A stretch of 43,443 bases of DNA, taken from an uncultured Eubacterium sp. GTDB taxonomy: Bacteria; Bacillota; Clostridia; Oscillospirales; Acutalibacteraceae. The translations under genes were made by a program, and so were the position numbers. A model generated the notes under the pieces. That model made no database searches and was not told where the DNA came from. It was given only the letters and a program-made list of their open reading frames with translations. Where the stretch lies: positions 1-43,443 of the forward strand of contig NZ_CAKTGT010000011.1 in assembly GCF_934561735.1 (NCBI RefSeq), read 5' to 3'. Below are positions 25,077 through 32,909 of this stretch, piece by piece. The number at the start of each line of letters is the position of its first letter. Within the stretch, counting starts at the first letter, position 1.

Positions 25077-25436
25077 TTACAACAACGCAATCATTATATT
25101 ACTGAGATAGTTTACTCCCAAGCCGGTTGTTGTGGCTAAAACAATCACCAAAGCGTATGCGGCAACAACCATAATGATTTGTGCCCAAATGAAGTTCTTT
25201 TTGTTTTTGTTTGTGTTTGGGCTGACAAGCCAAACAATCCAACAAATGATGTTTACAACAGGAATTGCCGAAAGAACGAACATCAGGATATACGAGCCGA
25301 TGCTCATAACCTCTGTTGTCGGGTCATACGGCTGTTGATATATCGGTTGCTGATATTGCGGCTGATACGGTTGTTGATACGGCGGTTGGTTTGGATTTTG
25401 ATTAGGTTGATAATACTGATTGTTATAATCTTCCAT
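25077..25436 (-). CDS. Small membrane protein with Gln/Pro/Tyr-rich N terminus
   Basis: 119 residues, not assigned to a named family. Residues 1-37 are a low-complexity Q/P/Y/N repeat (QPPYQQPYQPQYQQP), followed by two membrane segments (about 47-70 and 84-110) separated by a short basic loop NTNKNKKNFIW. Such proteins with tyrosine-proline tails and two helices are common in Clostridia; their role is unknown. A very strong ribosome binding site AGGAGGGG lies before ATG 25436. It follows iolE by about 33 nt with no terminator between, so it may be co-transcribed with the iol genes by chance or read-through. Confidence 0.75.
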   Translation of the reverse strand: MEDYNNQYYQPNQNPNQPPYQQPYQPQYQQPIYQQPYDPTTEVMSIGSYILMFVLSAIPVVNIICWIVWLVSPNTNKNKKNFIWAQIIMVVAAYALVIVLATTTGLGVNYLSNIMIALL

Positions 25437-25469
25437 ATTTACCCCTCCTGTTCATTTGTTCAAAGAAAT

Positions 25470-26369
25470 TTACAGCCCGGTGTTTTCTGCAATATATTTG
25501 CGAGCCTTTACGGCATATTCAAACGGATTTGCTTTTGCAGGGTCTTGCTCTGCTTCAACAACAACCCAGCCCTCATAATCGGCTTCGGCAAGAATATCAA
25601 AAATCGGCTTGAAATCCACATCTCCGTCACCCGGAACAGTGAATACACCTGCTCTTACTGCATCAAGGAACGACATATGATTTGGCACAACTTCGTTGTT
25701 ATATACATCAAGACGAACATCTTTAAGATGAACATGCTTGATTCGGTCAACATACTTTTTAAGCACGGGAACAGGGTCGATACCTGCAAATGTAAGGTGA
25801 CCGCTGTCAAAAAGAAGATACACAAGTTCAGGGTCTGTAAGTTCCATAAGCTTGTCGATTTCTTCAACGGTTTGAACACCTGTACCCATATGATGATGCA
25901 CGGTGAAATACATACCCTTGCTTTTTGCATACTCGCCCATTTCGTTGAAACCTTTGGCAACAACTGCCCATTCTTCATCGGTATAATACGGCTTTTCGTC
26001 AAGGATTGATTTTGTCAAATCGCCCTGAATTGAATTGCCCTGCTCGGAAGCACCGATAACCTTTGCACCGAGCTTATGGAGCTTGTCGCAATGAGCCTTG
26101 AAAGCCTCGATAGTTTCCTCATAAGGCTTTGAAGTGAGATATGACGAGAACCACGCATTGCAAATTTGAAGTCCTCTTATATCAAGATAATGCTTGAGCA
26201 CATCCGGGTCGGACGGATATTTGTTGCCGATTTCGCTGCCCTTAAAGCCTGCAAGTGCCATTTCGGAAATGCACTGTTCAAAAGTGTTTTCCGCACCCAA
26301 ATCGGGCATATCATCATTTGTCCAACCAATCGGTGCAATAGCCAATTTTACTTTGTTAGGATTAAGCAT
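25470..26369 (-). CDS. iolE: Myo-inosose-2 dehydratase
   Basis: TIM-barrel enzyme that dehydrates scyllo-inosose to the trihydroxycyclohexanedione, step two of myo-inositol breakdown. 299 residues with family landmarks: LAIAPIGWTNDD, GFKGSEIGNKYP, VHHHMGTGVQT and YLLFDSGHLTFAG, HVHLKDVR, and PGDGDVDFKPI, with metal-binding His/Glu/Asp residues in the usual places. 18 nt after iolD. Confidence 0.93.
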   Translation of the reverse strand: MLNPNKVKLAIAPIGWTNDDMPDLGAENTFEQCISEMALAGFKGSEIGNKYPSDPDVLKHYLDIRGLQICNAWFSSYLTSKPYEETIEAFKAHCDKLHKLGAKVIGASEQGNSIQGDLTKSILDEKPYYTDEEWAVVAKGFNEMGEYAKSKGMYFTVHHHMGTGVQTVEEIDKLMELTDPELVYLLFDSGHLTFAGIDPVPVLKKYVDRIKHVHLKDVRLDVYNNEVVPNHMSFLDAVRAGVFTVPGDGDVDFKPIFDILAEADYEGWVVVEAEQDPAKANPFEYAVKARKYIAENTGL

Positions 26370-26387
26370 CTTTTGTTCTCCTTAATA

Positions 26388-28241
26388 TTAATAATCAAAA
26401 GTTTGTGCAATGTGCTTTTGCATATCATCATACGCCTCGGCAACCCTCTTGCTCTTTGACACTTCGGCAACGCCTACTCTCCACCACGATTCAAAGCCCG
26501 GTGTCATGGTTTTCGGAAGCACCTTGATGTCGAACAAAACGGTTTTATCCTGCTTTTTGGCATCTTCAAGAGCCGCTTTTAATTCCGCAGAAGTGCGAAT
26601 TGTGTATGCCTTTGCACCGTAGCCCTCTGCGATTTTTGCAAAATCAACAGCAATTTCGCCGCCGTCAAGCATACCTGTTTTTGGATTTCTTGCACGGAAC
26701 ACGGTACCGAAAGTATCCGTGCCCTGATTGTTTTGTAAATTTTCGATACAGCCCCAACCGAGATTATCAAAAAGGCAGATATTAATTTTCAAGCCCTCTT
26801 GAATAGCTGTATAAAGTTCGCTGTGCCCCATAAGGAACGAACCGTCGCCGCAGAAGGTGTACACCTCTGCTTCGGGTTTTGCAAGTTTTGCACCGAGTGC
26901 ACCGTTGACCTCGTAACCCATATTGGAATATCCGTATTCCATATGATAAGTTCTTGTGCCGTTAGGTCTGAAAAGTCTTTGCATATCGCCCGGCAGTGAG
27001 CCTGCCGAACCGAGTGCAATGTCGCCCTCGCTCATAAATTCATTGATAATACCGAGTGCAAGAGTTTGATTAAGTCCGCCCTCAAGCTCGGTTGAATAAT
27101 ATTCGTCAACAATAGCGTCCCACTCTTTTTTGGCGTCTGCAATTTCGGTTGTATATACGGTCTTATATCCGTCAAGCGACTCAATAAGAGCCGTCAAGGT
27201 TTCCTTGGCATCGGCAACGATTGCCTGAGCATCCATTTTGTATGCGTCAAACGGGCAAATGTTTATGCCGAGAACCTTTCTGTCCTCGTTAAACAGCCAC
27301 TTTGACGAAGTGGTAAAATCCGTAAATCTTGTGCCGACACCGATAACAAGGTCCGCATCTCTGCCGATAACATTAGCGGCTTTGCCGCCCGTTACACCGA
27401 TACCACCCAAATTGAGCGGATGATTCCACGCAATAAGTCCCTTGCCTGCCTGAGTTTCGGACACAGGAATGTTGTATTTTTCGGCAAGAGCCTGAAGTTC
27501 TTTTTCGGCACCTGAATATCTTACACCGCCGCCGCAAACGATAATCGGTTTTTTAGCCGCCTTAATCATCTGTGTTGCACGGTCAAGCTGTGAAGCACTT
27601 ACAGGTCGTCTGTCAATATGCCAAACTCGTTTTTGAAGGAAGTGCTCCGGATAATCATATGCCTCGCCCTCAACATCCTGAGGCATTGCAAGGCAAACCG
27701 CACCTGTGTCGGCAGGGTCGGTGAGCACTCTCATAGCGTTTAAACAAGCCGTCATAAGCTGCTCCGGACGAATAATTCTGTCAAAATAATGGCAAACGCC
27801 CTTAAATGCGTCCGTTACGGTTCTGCCGTAATTGTCAAAAAATTCTGCCTGCTGCAAAACAGGATCGGGTTGACGACAGGCAAAGGTGTCACCCGGCAGA
27901 ACAAGAAGCGGAATTCTGTTTGCCGTTGCACAGCCGCAGGCTGTTACCATATTAGTTGCACCCGGACCTATGGACGAAACGCAAGGAATAATTGCCTTTC
28001 TATCCATTTGTTTTGCATAAGCAACAGCGGCAAGAGCCATATTCTGCTCGTTTTTGCCCTGATAAAATTTTAAGTTATGGCCGCCCTGTTCAAGTGCCTG
28101 ACCGACTCCGACTACACAGCCGTGACCGAAAATACCGAAAATTCCGCTTACGAATTTTGATTCAACTCCGTCAACTTCTATGTACTGATTGTCAAGAAAC
28201 TTAACAAGGGCCTGTGCCATTGTGAGTCTTTCTCGTTTCAT
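26388..28241 (-). CDS. iolD: 3D-(3,5/4)-trihydroxycyclohexane-1,2-dione acylhydrolase
   Basis: Thiamine-diphosphate enzyme that opens the inositol-derived ring (step three of inositol catabolism). 617 residues with the ThDP fold: N-terminal YQGKNEQNMALAA with the conserved Glu, a central domain (KPIIVCGGGVRYSG), and C-terminal GDGSFLMGHSELYTA with the metal-binding Asp and NLGWGCIENLQ. GGGGTGAC precedes ATG 28241. Fifteen nt after iolG. Confidence 0.95.
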   Translation of the reverse strand: MKRERLTMAQALVKFLDNQYIEVDGVESKFVSGIFGIFGHGCVVGVGQALEQGGHNLKFYQGKNEQNMALAAVAYAKQMDRKAIIPCVSSIGPGATNMVTACGCATANRIPLLVLPGDTFACRQPDPVLQQAEFFDNYGRTVTDAFKGVCHYFDRIIRPEQLMTACLNAMRVLTDPADTGAVCLAMPQDVEGEAYDYPEHFLQKRVWHIDRRPVSASQLDRATQMIKAAKKPIIVCGGGVRYSGAEKELQALAEKYNIPVSETQAGKGLIAWNHPLNLGGIGVTGGKAANVIGRDADLVIGVGTRFTDFTTSSKWLFNEDRKVLGINICPFDAYKMDAQAIVADAKETLTALIESLDGYKTVYTTEIADAKKEWDAIVDEYYSTELEGGLNQTLALGIINEFMSEGDIALGSAGSLPGDMQRLFRPNGTRTYHMEYGYSNMGYEVNGALGAKLAKPEAEVYTFCGDGSFLMGHSELYTAIQEGLKINICLFDNLGWGCIENLQNNQGTDTFGTVFRARNPKTGMLDGGEIAVDFAKIAEGYGAKAYTIRTSAELKAALEDAKKQDKTVLFDIKVLPKTMTPGFESWWRVGVAEVSKSKRVAEAYDDMQKHIAQTFDY

Positions 28242-28256
28242 ACCGTCACCCCGTTA

Positions 28257-29270
28257 TCAACATTCAATTTCTGAAAGTTTAACAGGACGGTGTTCGGCAA
28301 CAGAAAGTTTAGCCGCCAAACCGAGGCGAAGTGCCTCCAAACCGTCGTTAACGGTTGTTTTTGTAGGAACATCATTTTGAACGGCATTGATGAATTCTGT
28401 CATTTCATCTGTAAACGACTGCATATATCTTTCAAGGAAGAAATAAAGCGGTTTGTCGGTACGGTTGCCGTCATCATTGATATAGGAAACATTTGTAGGT
28501 GTGTCGTTTGCTGCGGAAGCCTGACCGCCCGAGCCGAACACTTCAAGTCTTTGGTCGTAGCCGTAGCAAGCCTTGCGGCAGTTGTCAATAACACCGATAG
28601 CACCGCTCTTAAATTTGAGTGCAACAAGTGCCGTGTCAACATCTCCGGCTTCACCGATTGCCGGGTCAACCATAACGGTAGCGTTTGCGTAAACCTCTTC
28701 TACCTCGCCGCCGATAAAACGAGCCATATCAAAATCATGAACCGTCATATCAAGGAAGATACCGCCCGAAACCTTAACATACTCAATTGCCGGAGGTTCA
28801 GGGTCACGGGATGTAATTTTAATTGTTTGAAGATTGCCGAGTTTGCCCTCATTTGCAAGACGCTTGATTTCGGCAAAATTATGGTCGTATCTTCTGTTAA
28901 AGCCGATTTGGAGCTTTACCCCCGCTTTTTCAACAGCGGCGATAACCTTTTTAATCTTAGCAACCGTCAAATCAACAGGCTTTTCGCAGAAAATGTGCTT
29001 GCCTGCCTCTGCCGCTTCAACCGCAATATCGGCGTGTGTATCCGTTGATGAGCAAATGAGAACAGCCTCAATCTCCGGATTGTTAAGAATTTCGTGATAA
29101 TCTTCGTAAGCGTTTGGAATGCCCAAATCTGCGGCAACCTTTTTTGCTCCGTCAACATAAATGTCCGAAATGGCAACTATCTCTGCCTGCGGAATGTGAT
29201 AAGTAATTGATTTTGCATGAACCTGTCCGATTCTGCCGGCACCTATAATGCCCACTTTTAGTTTTTGCAT
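28257..29270 (-). CDS. iolG: Inositol 2-dehydrogenase
   Basis: NAD-dependent oxidation of myo-inositol to scyllo-inosose, the first step. 337 residues, Gfo/Idh/MocA family: VGIIGAGRIGQVHA Rossmann loop, FCEKPVDLT with the catalytic lysine, and VHDFDMARF with the Asp/His pair. It is the first gene of iolG-iolD-iolE. ATG 29270 is preceded by AAGGGG. A near-consensus promoter lies at 29326-29354. iolB, iolC, iolJ and a regulator are not in the window. Confidence 0.93.
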   Translation of the reverse strand: MQKLKVGIIGAGRIGQVHAKSITYHIPQAEIVAISDIYVDGAKKVAADLGIPNAYEDYHEILNNPEIEAVLICSSTDTHADIAVEAAEAGKHIFCEKPVDLTVAKIKKVIAAVEKAGVKLQIGFNRRYDHNFAEIKRLANEGKLGNLQTIKITSRDPEPPAIEYVKVSGGIFLDMTVHDFDMARFIGGEVEEVYANATVMVDPAIGEAGDVDTALVALKFKSGAIGVIDNCRKACYGYDQRLEVFGSGGQASAANDTPTNVSYINDDGNRTDKPLYFFLERYMQSFTDEMTEFINAVQNDVPTKTTVNDGLEALRLGLAAKLSVAEHRPVKLSEIEC

Positions 29271-29325
29271 AACTAATACCCCTTTAGTTTAAATTGGCAG
29301 AGTATCCCCTGCACATATCAAATTT

Positions 29326-29354
29326 ATTTTATCACACAGCATAGTCATTTTCAA
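29326..29354 (-). promoter_or_regulatory. iol operon promoter
   Basis: Minus strand -35 TTGAAA (29349-29354), 17-bp spacer, -10 TAAAAT (29326-29331), about 55 bp before iolG. Two upstream direct repeats (29370-29418) may serve it. Confidence 0.7.
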
Positions 29355-29369
29355 TAAAATAGCTAATAT

Positions 29370-29418
29370 AATAATATACAAAATTAGGCACAATAACATA
29401 GTAATAATACACAAAATT
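29370..29418. repeat. Direct repeats upstream of the iol promoter
   Basis: AATAATATACAAAATT (29370-29385) and AATAATACACAAAATT (29403-29418), 15 of 16 identical and 33 bp apart, about three helical turns. They start about 16 bp upstream of the iol -35 box. The spacing fits two sites for one activator on the same DNA face; no regulator gene is in view. Confidence 0.5.
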
Positions 29419-29462
29419 CACTGTTATTGAAAGGACATTTTAAAAATCAATTTGCAATAATA

Positions 29463-29489
29463 AAAAGGACAGGCAATCCTGTCCCTTTT
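29463..29489 (-). terminator. Terminator after lepB
   Basis: Minus strand AAAAGGGACAGG / CCTGTCCTTTT with a T-run, directly after the lepB stop. The symmetric A/T flanks could also stop plus-strand transcription. Confidence 0.85.
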
Positions 29490-29504
29490 ACATTATTATT
29501 ATAT

Positions 29505-30101
29505 TTATTCTAATTTTCCGGCGGTGTTGAACGGGTAATACCTAAACATAACCTTGCCTATGAATTTGTCACGGGATACAAAATTTGTTGTTGTCCAATA
29601 CCGTGAATCAACGGAATTGTCACGGTTGTCGCCCATTACAAAGTAGCTGTCCTCGGGAACAACAAAGGTTCCGTTGTAATTATCCTTGTTTTCAGGCGAC
29701 ACAAAATCATCACGAAGTTGCATTGTTTTGCCGTCCGTGCCGGTTACATAAACCGTGCCGTCAACAATATTGACCGTTTCGCCCGGAAGTCCGATAATAC
29801 GCTTTACAAAAAGTTCCTTTTCATTATCGGGATATTTGAAAATCGCAATGTCAAATCTTTCCGGCTCGTTAAACTTATATTCAAGTCGGCTTGCGATAAC
29901 ACGGTCGCCCTTTTGGATAGTGTTGAGCATTGAGCCCGTAGGGATAACCGCATTTGCAAATATACAATATTTGAGAATCATTGCAACGATAAGCGCAATA
30001 ATGATAGGTGCAAGGAATTCCAAAATCTCTCTTAATTTGGATTTTGGGGTTTCCTCCTCCTTAACTTCTGCATCGGGTGTTGTTTTTACTTTTTTACTCA
30101 T
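29505..30101 (-). CDS. lepB: Signal peptidase I
   Basis: Membrane serine protease that removes signal peptides. 198 residues, with one N-terminal membrane helix (about 29-50), catalytic Ser57 in IPTGSMLNTI, Lys100 in ELFVKRIIGLPGE, and the MGDNRDNSVDSRYW box near the end. Short Gram-positive type. AAGGA lies before ATG 30101, inside the last codons of the GH36-like gene, which stops 2 nt before it, so the two genes appear translationally linked. Confidence 0.95.
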   Translation of the reverse strand: MSKKVKTTPDAEVKEEETPKSKLREILEFLAPIIIALIVAMILKYCIFANAVIPTGSMLNTIQKGDRVIASRLEYKFNEPERFDIAIFKYPDNEKELFVKRIIGLPGETVNIVDGTVYVTGTDGKTMQLRDDFVSPENKDNYNGTFVVPEDSYFVMGDNRDNSVDSRYWTTTNFVSRDKFIGKVMFRYYPFNTAGKLE

Positions 30102-30103
30102 AA

Positions 30104-32029
30104 TTATTTTTCCTTACCGATTTTAAAAATCATAATTTCAAACGGCTTCATAACCAAATTCATTTTTGAATTGTAAGCATAGGTTTCGTCGGTTTCTTCA
30201 AGCGACTTGCAATAAACATTAAAGCGTTTTGCACCCTGCAAATCTTCAGGTGCACCCATAAGCTTGTTGAGTGTAAGAGTGAGCGAAGTTTCCTCATCCG
30301 TAGGATTGCGAAGTGCGATTACGCCATCATCACCGTCCCATGAAATGTAGCCGTAAATATTGTTTTCTTCAGGATTTCCGCCGATAAACTGAGCGTTTTG
30401 AAGAATGTGATAATTATCTTTTTGCCAATTCATAGCGGCAGCAAGAGAAGTCCACTTGCTCTCGTTCATCATATTAACGGACAAATGAAGTTCATTAAGA
30501 GCCTGACCTCTTACCGTGCACCAATAAATGTACTTTTCAAATTCTTCATCGGTATAATCAACATGTGCGGTGTTGCCGTAAATCGGCTCGTGATTATAGA
30601 GATTTTTAAGCGGAATTTGAAGTGCACGAGTGCAAAGGCAATCAAAATATCTTGCGTCACGATAGGTAATTTCCTTGTCTACCTGTGCCTGATTTTCAAG
30701 ATTTTTTGCAAAGCCGATATCGCCGCTGTTTTGCACCCAAAGAGAGTTGACCCATTGAAGCCACCACGGTGAAACATTGACATAACAGGTCATATTTATC
30801 CAAATATCAGGCTTGGCGGCACGGAGTTTGTCATAAAGAGCAATCCATTTTTGCCACATATCGGTTGCGAAATACATATCCTCATAACCGCCCACCATAT
30901 GGTCGTGCTTTTCATTCAAGCACGGCTTTAGGCAAAAGCCGTCAAGTTTCCAATAATCTATATCAAACTCATTTGTGGTTTCAACAAGGAAATCGCCGAG
31001 TTTTTCGATATATTTTGTTGAAGCAACGCAAATATCCCTTGCTTCCTTATTAAGATAACCGTTGCCGGCACGCTGATAACGCTTTGCGATTTTATCCGGA
31101 CGGGTGTATCCGCCTCGAGGACCGAGCCACAAACCGAACTTTGAGCCCATTTCCTTGCAAAGTGCGGTGACATTTGTAAGCTTGTTAGGGAACTTTTTGT
31201 TAAACGACCAAAACCCTGCCTTAACATCAGGCCAGCCGTCATCAACAACATACGCCGCAAGCTCCGGAGCACCGTAATGACTGAGTTGCTTGTGAACCTC
31301 GGTAAATGAGGTCATAATGTTTTGCTCCGTAATATCTTTCATATAATCGTACCAGCTGTTGTACTGAAAGCGAAGCGGAGCCGGCACGCTGATTGACTCG
31401 ATATACTCATAAAAAGCCTTGCGAACAGACGGCAATGTATTATCCTTACCGCCGCCCATAACGGTTACGGGGCATTCAAATCCTTTGCCGAGCGGCTTGC
31501 CGACAAAATATCTGATTGTGGCACTGCCGTGAAGAATTCTGTTTTCGGTAGCCGGGAATTCACAGCCGAAGAAAAGACTGTCGATATAAATCGGCTGACC
31601 GAGCATTGAATGAAACGCAGGAATTTCGCCGCCCTCAACAATATCAACGCCGAAATGAGTTTTTGAATTGATTATACCGATATTTTCAAGCTCAATAAAA
31701 TCAACAACTCTGTCATCCGTTTGGTCAATGAAAATCTGCTTGCAAACGGTGTTGCCGTCCTTATGCACCCAATATTTCAAAGTAACCTGCAAGCCGTCGT
31801 TCTCTTCAAATCTGAAAACAAGCTTGTCATCCTCATAATCACTGTATTCAACGGACAAGCCCTTAGAGGACAGCTCTTTTCCGTCCGCAAAATGAACAAC
31901 GAACTCCGTACCGTTGCCGTCCGGCACAAAATTCATACCGGAATATGTGTTTTTTATTTGAGAAGCATAGAATTTTTCATCTGTAATTTTAAACTCTCTT
32001 TTAAGTCTGTTACTTGTTAATTTAAACAT
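30104..32029 (-). CDS. GH36-like alpha-galactosidase-family glycosidase
   Basis: 641 residues with no signal peptide, so cytosolic. An N-terminal beta-sandwich (about 1-200) is followed by a TIM barrel with clan GH-D features: VVDDGWPD (262-269), LWLGPRGGY, probable nucleophile Asp363 in DYWKLDGF and probable acid/base Asp437 in NSGDIGF, and a C-terminal beta domain. Family members cleave alpha-galactosides or alpha-N-acetylgalactosaminides; the exact sugar cannot be read from the sequence. It lies between a TSCPD gene (24 nt upstream) and lepB (2 nt downstream). Confidence 0.8.
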   Translation of the reverse strand: MFKLTSNRLKREFKITDEKFYASQIKNTYSGMNFVPDGNGTEFVVHFADGKELSSKGLSVEYSDYEDDKLVFRFEENDGLQVTLKYWVHKDGNTVCKQIFIDQTDDRVVDFIELENIGIINSKTHFGVDIVEGGEIPAFHSMLGQPIYIDSLFFGCEFPATENRILHGSATIRYFVGKPLGKGFECPVTVMGGGKDNTLPSVRKAFYEYIESISVPAPLRFQYNSWYDYMKDITEQNIMTSFTEVHKQLSHYGAPELAAYVVDDGWPDVKAGFWSFNKKFPNKLTNVTALCKEMGSKFGLWLGPRGGYTRPDKIAKRYQRAGNGYLNKEARDICVASTKYIEKLGDFLVETTNEFDIDYWKLDGFCLKPCLNEKHDHMVGGYEDMYFATDMWQKWIALYDKLRAAKPDIWINMTCYVNVSPWWLQWVNSLWVQNSGDIGFAKNLENQAQVDKEITYRDARYFDCLCTRALQIPLKNLYNHEPIYGNTAHVDYTDEEFEKYIYWCTVRGQALNELHLSVNMMNESKWTSLAAAMNWQKDNYHILQNAQFIGGNPEENNIYGYISWDGDDGVIALRNPTDEETSLTLTLNKLMGAPEDLQGAKRFNVYCKSLEETDETYAYNSKMNLVMKPFEIMIFKIGKEK

Positions 32030-32053
32030 ACAAATCCCCTTTAGTTATATGTT

Positions 32054-32311
32054 TTACAGTTCTTTTTTTATTTCCTCAAGTGCCTTTGCAAGCTGGTCGG
32101 GGCACGATGTACCCTTAAAATTGCAATCAATTCCTTTAAGGTCATCGATTACCTCATCGATTTTTCTGCCCTTTACAAGAGAAGAAATGCCTTTCAAATT
32201 ACCGTTGCAACCGCCTACAAAGCTGACGGAATTGATAGTTTGGTCTTTTTCATTTACATCTATGGTAATCTGTCGGGAACATACGCCCGACGGAATATAT
32301 ATTTTTTCCAT
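32054..32311 (-). CDS. TSCPD-domain protein (TIGR03905-like)
   Basis: 85 residues ending with the TSCPDQLAKAL motif that names the family, with cysteines at about 10, 35, 63 and 70 (VCSRQIT, GGCNGNLKG, DCNFKGTSC). The same domain occurs at the C terminus of class II ribonucleotide reductases; stand-alone forms are of unknown role and may bind metal. Upstream is an AT-rich region, then the repeat-like stretch. Small gene directly before the GH36-like gene. Confidence 0.85.
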   Translation of the reverse strand: MEKIYIPSGVCSRQITIDVNEKDQTINSVSFVGGCNGNLKGISSLVKGRKIDEVIDDLKGIDCNFKGTSCPDQLAKALEEIKKEL

Positions 32312-32423
32312 TTAATCAATCTCCTTTTTCCAATCATTACTATTATACATATCAAAACGAAATATTTCAATAACAATTATACACTTTATTGTTAATAATA
32401 TATAAATTAATCATTAGATACAG
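32312..32423. other. AT-rich intergenic stretch
   Basis: Contains only the ribosome-binding AAAAAGGAG of the TSCPD gene (minus strand) and AT-rich sequence. No convincing promoter box pair or gene is visible. Confidence 0.5.
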
Positions 32424-32700
32424 TTATCCGTATATAACATAATAGGCTGTTAACCTTTGAGCCTTTAATTTCATTGAACTGTTGAGAAAGGTTCTGAATT
32501 TCGTTTTCTTGCGAACTTTGCTGTACGATTGTACCGCTTGTGAGCAAAAAACGGAAAACGCCAAAAGTGCTGTAAGTTTGATACTTACAGCATTTTTAAA
32601 CCCCTCCGTCAACACTTCGTGTTGCCACCTCCCCTTATAAATAAGAGGAGGCTAATTCGGTCGATTATATTTTGGCGTGTTTCAGGGGCTTTATCGGCAG
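32424..32700. repeat. Dispersed repeat-like element with hairpins
   Basis: No credible gene; a 63-codon minus frame is biased and has no ribosome binding site. It contains a strong hairpin TGCTGTAAGT / ACTTACAGCA followed by TTTTT (32568-32597), then CCCCTCCGTCAACACTTCGT, CCACCTCCCCTTATAAATAAG and GAGGAGGCTAATTCGGTCGA. The latter resembles palindromic intergenic repeats common in Ruminococcaceae genomes. That family identity is from memory and not checked. Confidence 0.5.
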
Positions 32701-32714
32701 TTCAAACAAAAGAA

Positions 32715-32740
32715 AAAAGACACACTGTTGTGTGTCTTTT
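32715..32740 (-). terminator. Terminator after tRNA-Asn
   Basis: Minus strand AAAAGACACAC / GTGTGTCTTTT with a 4-nt loop then TTCTTTTG, starting right after the tRNA CCA end. Confidence 0.85.
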
Positions 32741-32741
32741 G

Positions 32742-32817
32742 TGGCTCCCCCTGTTGGACTTGAACCAACGACAACTCGGTTAACAGCCGAGTGCTCTACC
32801 GACTGAGCTAAGGAGGA
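32742..32817 (-). tRNA. tRNA-Asn (anticodon GTT)
   Basis: 76 nt including an encoded CCA. Acceptor TCCTCCT/AGGGGGA, D-arm GCTC/GAGC, anticodon arm CTCGG-CTGTTAA-CCGAG, T-arm GTTGG-TTCAAGT-CCAAC. Discriminator base G. Own promoter and terminator; monocistronic. Confidence 0.97.
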
Positions 32818-32844
32818 ATGTCTTTCTCTCTCGAGTGCTTACAC

Positions 32845-32873
32845 ATAATATCACTTTATGAGAGAGATGTCAA
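32845..32873 (-). promoter_or_regulatory. tRNA-Asn promoter
   Basis: Minus strand -35 TTGACA (32868-32873), 17-bp spacer, -10 TATTAT (32845-32850), transcription expected about 20 nt before the tRNA. Confidence 0.85.
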
Positions 32874-32909
32874 GACTTTTTTTAAATTTTTTTTGCAATT
32901 TTTTTGAAC

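Noticed and set aside
32424..32615. 63-codon minus-strand frame as a gene
   Set aside because: No ribosome binding site, overlaps hairpins and repeat-like sequence, and no recognisable domain.
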